The notes under the pieces: generated by a model
Told to the model about the DNA's origin: nothing
Seen by the model: the letters and a program-made list of their open reading frames with translations, nothing else
Databases searched by the model: none
Source of the DNA: Enoplolaimus lenunculus
Lineage: Eukaryota > Nematoda > Enoplea > Enoplida > Thoracostomopsidae
DNA: 64,000 nucleotides
NCBI GenBank assembly: GCA_030248215.1
Contig: JASANG010002061.1
Location: 114,501 to 178,500 of the forward strand
Direction: 5' to 3'
Program-made: the position numbers and the translations under genes
Shown here: piece by piece, positions 1 through 11,500 of the stretch
How the letters are laid out: each line of letters starts with the position of its first letter
Position numbering within the stretch: position 1 is the stretch's first letter

Positions 1-119
1 AGGGTTTAGGGACTCTACCCGCTTACGGATTCTTATTAGGAATACTGACTCATATTGATTGGGACTCAAAATGGGGACCCCTTTCTTATTACCCCCCTCT
101 TATTCGGGTCAATACAGTA
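1..119. repeat. TA-flanked MITE family A, truncated by window edge
   Basis: The right part of a repeat also seen at 10220-10675, 12234-12582, 29885-30200 and 31227-31393. It carries the 'gggactct' and 'ggactcaaaatgg' internal blocks and ends in the terminal repeat that reads CTTATTCGGGTC followed by AATACAGTA. The left part lies outside the window. No coding capacity is seen. Confidence 0.75.
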
Positions 120-444
120 CAGCTTTTAATATTATGGTTTTAGTTAATATATTTTACCGATCTTGAGAGCTCATTTGAACACGAATGACAGCAACATACG
201 AAACAATTACTATTCAGAAACCTTTATTATGCAATAATTCGGAATATGAAGCCTATCTTTTCGAACCCGAATGTCAAAAAATATTTTCTAGTTTCTTTTG
301 GGCGGGTGTACTCGCGGGTAAAAAACAAAATTTTCGTGTAAAATGCGCGGGCAAGATAAAGAAATCCTTACCCGCTTACACCTCTGAGCTTACACATTGT
401 ATACTGTGTTGTATTTAAGGTTACCTTTCGATCACATTGAAAAT

Positions 445-500
445 TAAGGCATAGGCTTAGGCAAAGGATTGGGCTTAGGCTTTGAAAACGGCTTCCCTAA
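445..500. repeat. Fragment of TTAGGC-bearing element
   Basis: Several copies of 'ggcttaggc' and variants, without recognisable ends. It resembles the core of the TTAGGC element that is complete at 20404-20621. Confidence 0.45.
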
Positions 501-634
501 GCTAAGCCAAACACTAATTCAAAACTTTCGGGGGCGGGCACATGAGCCGCATTTTGTATACACATTTTGTACCGTGTTCATTTTTAGCTTAACATTCAGC
601 CCTAAAACTGGCATTTATCTGAAGTGTAATCGGG

Positions 635-765
635 CCCGTAGCCAGCTCATCTGGCTAACGGGGTCAAAATTTTTTAAGGAAGGACATACAAGGGTTTTCG
701 TCCACTGATACAAGCAAAGTTGAAAATTCTCTTGGGGGGCAAACCCCTTTAGCTACAGGCTCGAT
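635..765. repeat. Dispersed repeat with GTAGCCAG core
   Basis: The string around 'gggcccgtagccagct', followed by 'acatacaagg', a 'gatttacaagcaaggttgaaa'-like stretch and a G-rich tail, recurs at about 12860-12990 and 18366-18500. This is a noncoding dispersed repeat of unknown class; its ends were not resolved. The rest of 766-1630 holds nothing I can name. Confidence 0.5.
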
Positions 766-1634
766 TGTAACCAAATAGAAAGGAAACAGAGTTGTCTACA
801 CTGTTTACCGTTGGATAGTTTATATTGAACAACACATAAATTGTAAAGACTTATTTTTCTAGTGGAATTTAATAGTTATTTAGTTTTCTGGTTGATTTGC
901 AAGTCTAGTACCGCATAAAATTTCTACAAATGACTCCCCATGAGCAAAACAATTCTAAACGTTTTTCTAATCTCAAACATAGATTATCTCGGCTTAAGAC
1001 AAGCTAGCTAAGTAGGTTTATGTTTGTGTTTTACCGTTTAAAAAAGTGAAAAAAAACTATTGCAGCATTCAAGGTCCGCTTTATCTTTCTACCTAAAATC
1101 AAAATGTATTAACTGGATATAAGTTTCTGTTTCGCGTATTAACCGGATACCCGGTTCTGTTTCCGTTATATTGATATCGATTTGCGTTATTGTTACTATT
1201 TAGTGTATACCTTGCCTAAAATAAACTCGAATATACACAAATGTATGAATACCGCATATATAGTATACACTTACACACTTTGCTTGCCGGCAATTTAAAT
1301 TGCTGCGACCGGTTAAGACAAACCAACTAAAATTATTGGTTCTTTTAGATAATATCGCTAAATCATTAGTTGGATATGTTGAAAATTATTGTTGTGTTGT
1401 TAGCACTATAAGCACAAGTTAAAATTAACTCATCAACAGAATAACAAAACAAACATAGAAGTAACTCGTCTTAAGCTGAATGTTGTTTTCAATGTCTTGG
1501 TCCGCATGTAAATTTGTTGCCTGCAAAAACAGGAACAATCAGTCACGTCGCACCTCCACCCTGCTGCTCTTCCCATATGAGATGAAGCCAGTATGCTACC
1601 TGCAACGCAGCTATCTTGAATTTTTTAAAAGTAC

Positions 1635-1788
1635 GGCCAATGTAAAGAACACGGGTGGAACAGTATTTATAAGCATATTCCTCGATCCGAAACCTAACTC
1701 AAGCAAAAAAATTAGTCTAATGTTTAAGCTTACTCTATTGAAGTCCCACAGAAAAACGTTCTGCCCCTGATCTTTATATACATGGGCC
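1635..1788. repeat. TTAGGC-element copy with degenerate core
   Basis: The left end reads GGCCAATGTAAAGAACACGG and the right end reads TGCCCCTGATCTTTATATACATGGGCC, forming imperfect terminal inverted repeats. The core keeps 'aagcatattcct' and 'ttagtctaa' but its TTAGGC units are decayed. Confidence 0.65.
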
Positions 1789-2172
1789 TACGGTGAGCCA
1801 GATTAAAAAAGTCATATTTTCTTAAAATGTATCTTGTTTAATTTTTATCAAATCAAAATAAAACAGCATCAATTCCCAGAATTAGAAAAAATGTCAAAGT
1901 GTTTTGCAATGTAAACTGTGTGACCAATAATAATCAGGAAGATAGACGTTTGCTTTTTCAGCTTTAACTGCCAGCAGAGTATTTCGATGGGAGGGTAGAA
2001 AACAAATGATATCTAGAAAGCATAGAAAGTTTGAAGCTGAGAGGTTAAAACCAAATAGAATTTTTAACCGTAATACCTGAGTCTAAAAGCGTTTTCTGAT
2101 AAGGACCCAATGATTTTACTTTTGAAAAACTATGAAAAGTTTGAAAATTGATTCGGAAGCATATTTATTAAT

Positions 2173-2336
2173 CGGCCAATGTTACTTTTAAGGCCGTTAC
2201 ACTACATTAAGTGTATTCCTAAGCCTAAGCCTAAACTTAAGCCTAAGCGTAACCAAAAATATGTAGTCTAGAATGTAAGCCTACTCTTTTACAGGCCCAC
2301 CAGAAACCGGGACGGCCCTAAAAGTGACATGGACCT
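2173..2336. repeat. TTAGGC-element copy
   Basis: The ends are a variant pair: GGCCAATGTTACTTTTAAGG on the left and CGGCCCTAAAAGTGACATGG on the right. The core is a run of AAGCCT units. The same end variant occurs at 24050-24175 and 52723-52937, so this may be a subfamily. Confidence 0.65.
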
Positions 2337-3092
2337 ATATATTAATTTATAAGCAACAAGCATTGTTTTTTAAAACCAAAGCCTTAAATTTTAAACGTTA
2401 CGGTATTAAACTTTTAAGACACTTTGTTCGTATATGTTCAGAAATAAATAAGGTGTGTGGGCTACGTTTTACTAATTTAATAAAATAACTAAAACGCAAC
2501 ACGTTATACTGGTCAACGTGGATACCGGTTAGCAGCAATAAAATATTGATCACAAAACCTTTTAATAATGTGTTCCTATTTCCATACGTTGCTTCTTGTT
2601 TTATATGAAACAATCTTTAAAACAGCTAAAACACTGGCCAAAATACGTATGTGTTGCGTTCCAGCTTTAATAATATAGACATAAACCATTCAAAACCAAT
2701 GTTTGATAAGAGCTACAGCGTTAAATGTTAAATATCGTTATGTTGAAATAAAAAAAATTTGTTCCACATGGAAAAGTCTGATCGCCAGTACACTTTCCAA
2801 TTTTTTATCATCAGATAATCAATTGCTTTTATTCCTGGTAATACAATTAAATTCACAAAGGAAGAGCACAAACACTAAACAGAACAAATGCCAAAGCTGT
2901 AGATTAACAATAGCACATCGATTTTACGGCTGACGTGATTTTGTAATGGCTTAACGGCTAAAAGCTTTAGGTTACACTGTTACCAGAGATACTTGCCTCG
3001 AGATCGGCAAGCAACATAAACTACATTATAAAAACTTGTCTCGCATTATACCGTGAGCAACTAATTGCAAACATTGTATACAAATTGCGGCT

Positions 3093-3296
3093 CTATGTAT
3101 AGAACAGGGCCGGATCGTTTTCCGGCGGCGGCTGTATAGAGTCAGTTTAAGCTTTAGACTAACTTTTTTGCTTAGACTCAGGCTTAGGCATAGACAAAGG
3201 AATAGGCTCATCCTTACGCTGAGGCTTACGCGTAGGTTTAGGTTCAAGCTTAGAAATATGCTTATACTACTGTTGCGGTCGTGTTCAATACATGGG
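3093..3296. repeat. TTAGGC-element copy
   Basis: The left end has ATGTATAGAACAGGGCCGG and the right end mirrors it around 'gtgttcaatacatgg'. The core is TTAGGC-rich with 'ttacgc' variants. It adjoins a decayed copy of the TTAA-flanked element. Confidence 0.65.
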
Positions 3297-3297
3297 T

Positions 3298-3465
3298 GCG
3301 AATTGCAACGTGTCGCATTTAACAATTTTTGCGCATACATGAGTACTGAAAGTACCACAAGACCTGATACAAGTGGACTGATGGTAAACTCCTCTCAGCC
3401 GATACTCATGGGTTCGAAACATAGCTATTAAATGAAATGCAAAATATTCATGCGAGAAAGGATTA
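3298..3465. repeat. Decayed copy of the TTAA-flanked tRNA-like element
   Basis: It shares 'gcaacgtgt', 'accacaagac', a B-box-like 'gggttcgaaac' and the 3' end 'attcatgcgagaaagg' followed by a TTAA-like end with the intact copies at 21583-21853 and 31457-31703. It is more diverged and its left end is unclear. Confidence 0.5.
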
Positions 3466-3493
3466 ATAGTCTACAAGTTAATAGGCAGCGTTT

Positions 3494-6400
3494 TCAAACG
3501 GCGTTCAATTTATTTAAATTTTCTAAAATATGCCGCCGATGCACGTCTACATTTTGAGGTTGGCTTATCGCACGGTATTTATCAAATACATCTTCAATGC
3601 CTTCAATCTCATCTTGAATATCATATGACGCGTCTTGGAACTCGTTCAACCATTCTTGCTTCCAACCTCGCAGTTTTCGCAGTTGTCCAGTCAAATTTGC
3701 CAACGTGACCACAGACGAAATGACCAGAACAAACACTCCGCTCCAAACGCCAAGATAGCGAGTCCGGAAACGTGCGACTGTCGCTGCCGGCGCACCATAT
3801 TGGATACCGAGACCTAGAAAAACTATGGAATGCATTTTTTAGGGTTCGTTTTGTCAAATGTTTGTTAGACCTATGAAATACAACATCAACGTCCGTTGTT
3901 AAGGTCTAAATATCACTTCACCGATTTAATTTAAATTAAGCTTTTCACAAGTTTTTTTACAGTCAAGACAAATTTGACTCTCGCTAAAATCAACTTGAAT
4001 TTCAATAGCGTCATTTTAACTTGATTCCACTAGTACACTGTAAAAAATTGCGATTCAAATTGACTCTCACCGAAATAGACTTTTCGGGACTACACAAATT
4101 GAGTCTACATTCGACTCCACCAGAGTCACATTCGATTCACTGAGTCGCACGTTTGACTCTGGCGGAGTCGAAATTTACTCAATTTGTGTAGTCCCGAAAA
4201 GCCTATTTCGGAGAGAGTCAATTTGACTCACCATTTTTTGCAGTGTAGTACGATAACGCCTCAGTTTGAGTCACCTATTTGGCAGTGAACGCTAGATTGC
4301 TTTCTGAATCTTAACCCCTCTTAGGTATGCGAAAATACAGGGCTATGGGGTGTCATTGAATCGCCTCTATAAAATCGAAGGGGTGTCGATGACGACCACA
4401 AAACTAAACCAAAAATAAATTGTTTGCTGAAATGCAAGGTTTCTTATACTACTCTACCTCTGTTTTTGATTCTTGTTTACTTACAAATGATCGAAATTCT
4501 TACAGAACCCATCCAAAATCAAACTGTTGGTGGTTTCTTCGTTTTGGATCGTCGCCTATCGCGCCCGTGTTCGCCTCTCCTACAAATAACTGTTCCCACG
4601 CCCCAGAAAATCTCTGCAACTGTCAGACCTAATGCTGCAGCGGTTACAGCACCAACAACAAATGATCGGGCAGTGTCAATTTTAGCGTCATGTTGCTTTT
4701 CATCCACGAGACGGCTGATTTCTTCTGTCCCATCCTTAAGCATTCGTTGGCTGCAGGTTTCCGTTCTCTTTATTGCAGTGCACAGATATTGCTGTAAATA
4801 TGCAATAATTGGGTTCATGTTAAACGCCAAGGGCGGAACGTTTGTCTGCGGGACTGCAATAGAGTATGCTTAAGCTTCAGACTAATTTTTTATTCAACCT
4901 TGAGCTTATGAGCAATCTCATATAGGAATATGCTAATACTACTGTTACGGCCCTGTTCTATACCTTGACCAATAATTGTTAGAGAATATATAATTGCATT
5001 GTTTTTAATCAAACATATAATAACATGATATTTCGGATGAATAGGTCACAGAATCTAGGTAGGATTCATAGATGGTTTAATGCGTTCAATGTTGTCATCG
5101 TACTGCTATATAAAATTTTTGCTCTACGGGGAACACTTTAGATTTTACGTCAACCGTCAAATCTAAATATAAACTTACAAGCATAAACTCTTTGTTTTTA
5201 TCCTTTGCTGAATTTTCTGCTTTTGATACAAGATCCTGTAACAGTTTTAGTTTTACGAATTTTCCTTGGAATAAGTTTGGTTATAAAGCAGCTTTGACGT
5301 TTTTGCAGCCGCAAATTATTCACTGGAATTTATGCTATTTTATTTAATTCGCAGCTGTGAACGCAGTTCCAAGTAGCTTGATTTACTTGCACCTATGGTT
5401 TGATTGGTCAATCGAAAATGTTGCTTTGAAAATACTTGCAGCTGCAAGTATTTCGTGCAAGTTGCAACCGCTGGTTCTCGTTACAAAAACTTGCACGTGT
5501 GAATGGGTCTTTATGAACTGTTGCACAAAAAGGTCATCTATGCCATTTTGGGTGTTTTGTTAAAAACCAACGGCCCAGTGCAGTTTTTTTATATTTCCCC
5601 ACAATGTTGTATGCGGTCGTTTAGGCTGTGCTGTCGCCTATTGAACTATAACGGCAGGAATGCATTACCTGGATGCACAAGTTTTGAAAACCAGCAGTTT
5701 ATGGCACGCAATTGCCAATAATATTGAAATATATAATAAAAATTTGAGAAAAAAACAAACTTATTAAGTAAGATTTCAGACACCGGCCAATGAGGTTTGA
5801 TTTCAGAATTATAGACGGAATAATGAACACTTGATAGGGTGCGGAATTTATTTTTTCACTAAAAATTAGCTCACGTCCAAACGCTTGTCGGTCTACACTA
5901 AAAACTTGAAATAGTAAAAATTCTCCGTTCGGTAGACGTTTTGCTTTCGTAAATAATCGCTTACGATTAATAGCAATCAGATTATTTCTACTTGCAGCGC
6001 CAACAATTTGTTGTTGTTTTTTCGTTTCCAGCCGCAATAAATCCATATATCAGCCTATCCTACCAACCCAGGTCAACCAGGAAACCCACACTGTTTTAAA
6101 GACTATTTTGCTTACCTGAATTTCGTTCAATTCGTCGCCAATTTCTGTCAGTTTCTTTTTCAATCGTAAATCTTCTTTTCTGCTAATTCGAATTGTTATT
6201 TTTTGTAGTTTCAAGAAACGTAACACCAAGTTTGAAGTGTGGTCAAGAAATTTGATAGACGTATCTCGAAGATGTTCTTGAGCCGACTCAACTATTGACT
6301 GGTTTGTGGCAGTTGGAGTTGAAGCACGTAACCGGCCATCGATTTGCGCTGTATCTTCAACTGGCGTGGCTGGAATTAAATTAATCACGGGTACTGTATT

Positions 6401-6821
6401 GTTACGGCTGGATGACAACTGAGTCGCTACGTTTGCCGTCACTTCCTGGTTCGATGACAGTTCCTGAAATTAATTATAGTTTTTACACTTGAAACAATTC
6501 AATAAAATTGTTTTTGAAAGAATGCGACACGTGTCGTTTTGAAGTAAAATCGATGCAAATCTCTGTTCAAATATTTATCAGAGCTGTCGAAACTGAAAGT
6601 TAATTTTTAAAATAATCCAGTATCAAAGACAGACCATTGCCTAAACGCTGTGATATTTGAAATTTGGATTTGGAATCGCTTACCGCTGCGCTTTTGACAA
6701 TACTCGACAGGATTTTAGTGGCGCCGGCCCAATCAGGAATATCGTTGCATGCTGAATCGTTCAACTTTTTGGTTAAAGTTGCTTCAGCGTTTAAGATTAA
6801 TTCTTGTTTGCCAAAAGACAT
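3494..6821 (-). CDS. Unrecognised multi-exon protein with two probable membrane segments
   Basis: Tentative 5-exon model, all GT-AG and phase-consistent: 6821-6684, 6463-6116, 6054-5992, 4791-4584 and 3813-3494, giving 358 aa. It starts MSFGKQELILNAEATLTKKL. The middle is charged and helix-rich, with a likely coiled coil ending LKKKLTEIGDELNEIQ. Two hydrophobic stretches follow: FVVGAVTAAALGLTVAEIFW and WSGVFVLVISSVVTLANL. The C-terminus is again charged and ends NLNKLNAV. Exon 3 (21 codons) and the 4584 donor (a weak GTAGGA) are the least certain parts. Alternatively the 4791 exon runs on to a stop at 4519, ending TKKPPTV, and 3835-3494 is a separate small gene starting MHSIVFLG. I do not recognise the family. 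Its introns hold foldback and TTAGGC elements. Confidence 0.45.
4034..4247. repeat. Palindromic foldback MITE
   Basis: An almost complete inverted repeat. The outer ends are TACACTGTAAAAAATTG and CCATTTTTTGCAGTGTA, and the two arms carry mirrored 'gactctctccgaaatag' and 'gactacacaaattgagtc' blocks around a GAGTCGCACGTTTGACTC centre. It is flanked by TA. It lies in the last intron of the minus-strand gene here. Related copies are at 22532-22742, 28166-28352, 28767-28974 and 60135-60327. Confidence 0.85.
4850..4971. repeat. TTAGGC-element fragment
   Basis: It keeps 'gggactgcaatagagt', 'aagcttcagactaattttt' and the right end 'actgttacggccctgttct'. The hexamers are largely decayed and the left end is missing. 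It is intronic to the 3494-6821 gene. Confidence 0.55.
5270..5505. repeat. GCTGCAAGT hairpin repeat
   Basis: Repeated 'cttgcagctgcaagt' and 'cagccgcaaatt' strings, ending at ACTTGCACGTGTGAATGGG. A similar unit is at 53773-54036 and a shorter one at 16795-16885. The mirrored 'cacgtgcaagt' ends suggest a nonautonomous inverted-repeat element. Confidence 0.5.
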
Positions 6822-8540
6822 TTTCTGGTTTTGTATGAATGATATATAAATTACAGAATAATTGAATATAATTAACTCCTGGTGTGGGTTTTTAGCATAT
6901 GATACCAATTTGCTATTCACATTCGCAACGAAATTAAACTTAAGCTGAAGTGTTTAGAAAAAAGGGGCACACTGACCGGGCATATTTGGGAACCACAGCC
7001 ATAGAGCCTCCTGTAGGGACGCTCATGGTTGTATAATGCTGGCAAAAATCGGTTTTTTTCTAGTATTGGATTCAGCACAGTATACTTGCGGTACTGAGTT
7101 TTGAACAGTTTGTTGTTTTTAAAATTTCTCACCAATGTAAAGAACAGGGCCGTAAACAGTACTATAACCATATTCCCAAGCCTAGGCCTAAGCCTAAAGC
7201 CTAAGCGTACGCGAAAGAATGAGATTATATATCTAAGCCTAAGCAAAAAATTAGTCTAAAACTTTAAGCTTACTACAATGCAGTCCAGCAGAAAAACGCT
7301 TCGCGTCTGATGTTTACGGGGGCCAAATTGATAATCGGCCCCCCAAACAAGTAACAAAGGCCCCCATTAAAATGTTTCGCAGCTCTACTAATTCTTGGTC
7401 CACGAAAAAATTTTACGTTTGCCAAGATGGCGGGCCCATCAACGGTGAGCCGTCCCATCACTTAATGGTTTGGGATGCGCTTCGCGCCGGTACTGTATAT
7501 ATAGCTACTTAAAGTCTAACCAAATCTTTGCTTTAATGAATACTAAAAATTAGTATATAAACACTGGTATTTTTACAAGCAACATGTGCGTACTAAAACA
7601 CGCTTATCTAGAAACAGTTTCGTTTAAAACTTATGCTGTTTTTGGTTGCAAAGAAAGTTCGGATACAGGTTATCAAGGATTTTATCACCTTGTTGGCGAA
7701 CCGTTTTTTTTAGTCTGAACAATATACAGGTATATAGGTTTGTAGAGATAAAAACTGGTTAAGCACACCTTTGCTCTTTGTGATGCCGTAAATTGAAAAA
7801 TGGTAAAAGTTTTGATTAAACAGTGTGAATGGACGATAAATCGCCGTTCGATAACTTGTCTTCCGGCAGTTGCCAAAATCGAAGCCTAAACCTAAGTCTA
7901 AGCGTAAAGCCCAAGCTCACTCCAACCCACAATCCTATGTCTTAGCCTATTCAGCTTTACTGTGGGTGACAAGTTTCAAGTCTATGAGATGTCGGATTAG
8001 CAAAGGTCGCACGGTGAGTTATCGTGGCGGCGAAAGTTTGTGATTCCTTAATAGTTTCATTAGCATTTGATGAGGTTTATGTGAACGAACGCGTACAAAA
8101 GCCAAATCATCTGCCGGTTTTCATTTTTTTTGTTTCAATTTACCTTTCGCAACAGCGGAAGCTGTGAGGTATTCTTAGTTTGATTTTTAAGTTTTACCTA
8201 AATTTTCTGCCTTTAATCAGGTCTCTGGCTAAGACATACCACAATAGCATTTGTGTTTGAAATCAAGACTGGTATTCGGTAGCATTTTATTCCATTTTTC
8301 TGCACCGATAAGCATTCAGTAATCGATCGGTCGTTGTGTTGTTTGACCAATAGAGTTGTAGTAATCACTCTGCGATAGTCTGTATTCAATTGCTATTGAT
8401 CAAAAACATCTCATACCGTAATTTTGGACGAATCAGCGTATAGCAATCGTTGACAAATCTATTTCATCCAATTGGTTTGGTTTATTTGGCTTCGCCCAAG
8501 CAATCGTTGACCAGTGAAGTGTTGTTTCGTGTCAATAAAT
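6822..8540. other. Divergent intergenic region between minus- and plus-strand genes
   Basis: It separates the start at 6821 from the probable start at 8541, so both promoters should lie here. I see no reliable core promoter motif. It holds a TTAGGC-element copy at 7130-7324 and a fragment at about 7880-7935; the remainder is unique AT-rich sequence. Confidence 0.5.
7130..7324. repeat. TTAGGC-element copy
   Basis: The left end is ACCAATGTAAAGAACAGGGC, the core is AAGCCT units, then 'attagtctaaaactttaagc', and the right end is 'gaaaaacgcttcgcgtctga'. It is a typical family layout. Confidence 0.65.
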
Positions 8541-11500
8541 ATGAGGTTAGCTATTATATATGTAAAATAATTGAAATATGTGAAATAAATCGTTTGGTTT
8601 GTCTTGATTTACGCTTGGTAGTTGGTGTGTTTGATCCGTGCTAAATATATAACCATGAGTTGAAGAATTTGTCGCGCCGCACGAAAATATTTATTTATTC
8701 AAATTTCAAAATTTTTCCGATTTAAATTTGTGTGCGGCATAAAAACATTAATTAATAAATTCATGTAATTTTTGAATTTGCGCGCAGTATAAAAATATAA
8801 ATTAGCAAAGTTTAACGTTTGCGATTTATTGTATTTTCAGCTTTCATTCGAATAACAACATCAGCAATGGCCGTGTTCATCCAACGTACCCAACGAAACC
8901 TCAATTGAACAACGGTGTTGAACCACAAAAAGACAACAATATTCCAAAAGCGACCAAACATGTTGAAAGCCCTGGCAAACCGCTTGAAATTAAAACACAG
9001 TGGAAATCGTTGTCAATTGCGTACTTTATTTTGCTTTTAAATGGATTGCAATTTTCACTACGGATTGCTTCGTTGTGGCCGTACTTACAAAAGGTATTTA
9101 TTGCGACCAAAACATTAGTTCCGGTTTGTTACAAAGCGCAGTCTTCGTAAGGGCTCAGAAACGCAAAGGTATACTAGTCAACGTAACTGCAAATTTTCAA
9201 TCCTAAAATATGTCTAACAGAGCGTTTTAAGAATGTGTTCTAGTTTAATTTGCACATATATGTTGTCTCATGCAAATAAATGAAACAATCATTACAACAG
9301 CTGGAACACTGCTTAAAACACGTATGTGGGTCGTTCCAGATTTAATAATATTAATATAATGTATGTCGCACTTCGAGTAGTGTTCCAAGTCTATTATTCA
9401 ATTCGTCACGGTTCATTCATAATATTAATATAAATGTTTTGAAAACCAAGGCCGGTACGTCCCGGGTAATTGGATCGTATAACTGCAGTGTTTTTGAAAA
9501 ATTTTCAAAGTTATAATTTTTTCATCAATGTTCGCGGCAGTATTAGGCAGTAGTGTAAAACTTCGGCCTAAACCAGCAGCAGCAACAAGTAACCATTTAT
9601 TTATTAAGTTGCTTCTAAAAAATAATTCGATGCATCATGTTTAGAAGTTGTTACCGAAAATTACTAGTTTGAAACGAAAAATACCAGCAAATATTAAGCA
9701 TTTACAAAAATAGTCAATAAGATAGTTGAATACTTCTACGCTTTCTTGCAACATAAACTGTCTGTGCGTGAGCCGAAGCCTAAACATATGACGAGAATCG
9801 TACAACAGCTTATATTTTTAATAAATTTTAAGATTTTTAAAATTCAAACTTCAAATTGAATTCAAATTTTAAATTAAGGTTGATCCAGCTGCAAACGCCG
9901 GATTCTTTGGATGGTTAATTGCAGCGTTTAGCGGTGGACAACTGATCGCTTCACCGCTGATGGGCTACGTGTCTTCAAAACTGAAACGAATCAAGCCAGC
10001 CGTAACCGTAGGTGTGCTTACGGTGTTTACTGGCAATTTAATTTTGTGCTTTGTCGAAAATTTCGCCGTTTCAAGACGTAAATATGTTATGCTTGTCGCT
10101 CGTGCGCTCAACGGGGTTGGATCAGGTTGGTTTTTATAACACCAGAGTGCAGGGTCGGATTCAGAAATTTCTGACGAGCTGCGCTCGCTGGCAAAAGTTA
10201 TGAACCGCAATGTTTACTGTACTGTAGTGACCCGAATAAGAGGGGGGACTGATATTTATTTGGTCTCTCCAGAGGGAACCCCTCTTGTTATTCGGTTACG
10301 GACTGTTATTTATTTTTAACCCACGCTCCGCCGTCCTTCGTTTCTGATATATATCCGGTACTGCAATAATCCGTTGCATTAAACGTTTATTTGTCTTGTG
10401 TGAATAGCTTGAGCGATAGTACAAGGTTATACTTAGGAATGTTCTTTCAAAATATAGGTATATACGCTTTAAAGTTTCGAACTCAAATTATATGGACCTG
10501 GAGTCATTTATGCACTACAATTAGGAATAACTGACCTTCATGGACTCTAATTAGGATTTAGGGACTCTATCCGCTTACGGACTCTTATTAGGGATACGGA
10601 CTCTTATTGATAAGGACTCAAAATGGGAACCCCCCTCTTATTAGCCCTCCCCCTCTTATTCGGGTCAATAAAGTATGCTGTATATGTGACAATTTATTGA
10701 CAGGGAAAATTGTAATATACGGAATCCGTACCATTTTGTTACAATAAATTTTCTGATGGGAGTGGTCGACACCTTCTGGATTCGCTAGGGCCAGAGTGTT
10801 TTTGTTTAAAAAATGAAAAATTACTCACATGAAATCTGAAGCCGGATAAGTGCTAATTTAGCGTATTACCGAATCGGGACCCTGATGCCTGTTTTTAGCT
10901 ATAAATAGAGCTTAATTCAGTCGACAATTCCACAGTCCTATTTTTTCGTCAGCCGAAATGGTCCTACACAAAAATTGTTACGATGCTTGAGACAGCAAGC
11001 ACATCGCAAATTTGAAGATGGCTTTTGTTGGTATACATTCAGATTGCAATATTTTCAGCGCGAAAAAGCTGGCATCACAACTGCATGCAGCATACGTCCC
11101 ATTTCAATTTGAGGAACATTTATATCGTTTTTCTACGGGACTGCAATGGAGAAAAGCTTAATACTATTTTTTTGCTTAGGCTATGGCCTTTGGTTTAGGC
11201 ATCATAGGCTTATCCTTATGGTGAACCTTAGGCTTAATAGGCTTATGGTTAGAAAGAACTATGCTAATACTATTGTTATTACGGCCATTAAAGTAACATT
11301 GACCCAAAATACAATATGTTACATTTGGATCTCATATTCGCAGTTAGCACAGCGGTCCGCATAGGGATGGAACCAGTCCGGTTTGTTTTCGGCTCCGGAT
11401 CGGGCCGATGCTTATGGTAGTTTTTCGTTTTCAAAAAACCAGCAAAAAGTTTTAAAATAAAAGTTTGTTCGTTTCTTTGGTGTCCCTGTGTACCGAATAG

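Noticed and set aside
5699-6046. Minus-strand frame starting MDLLRLETKKQQ as an exon of the 3494-6821 gene
   Set aside because: No acceptor leaves this frame open at its start; a 21-codon exon in another frame fits the phases better, although this is not settled.
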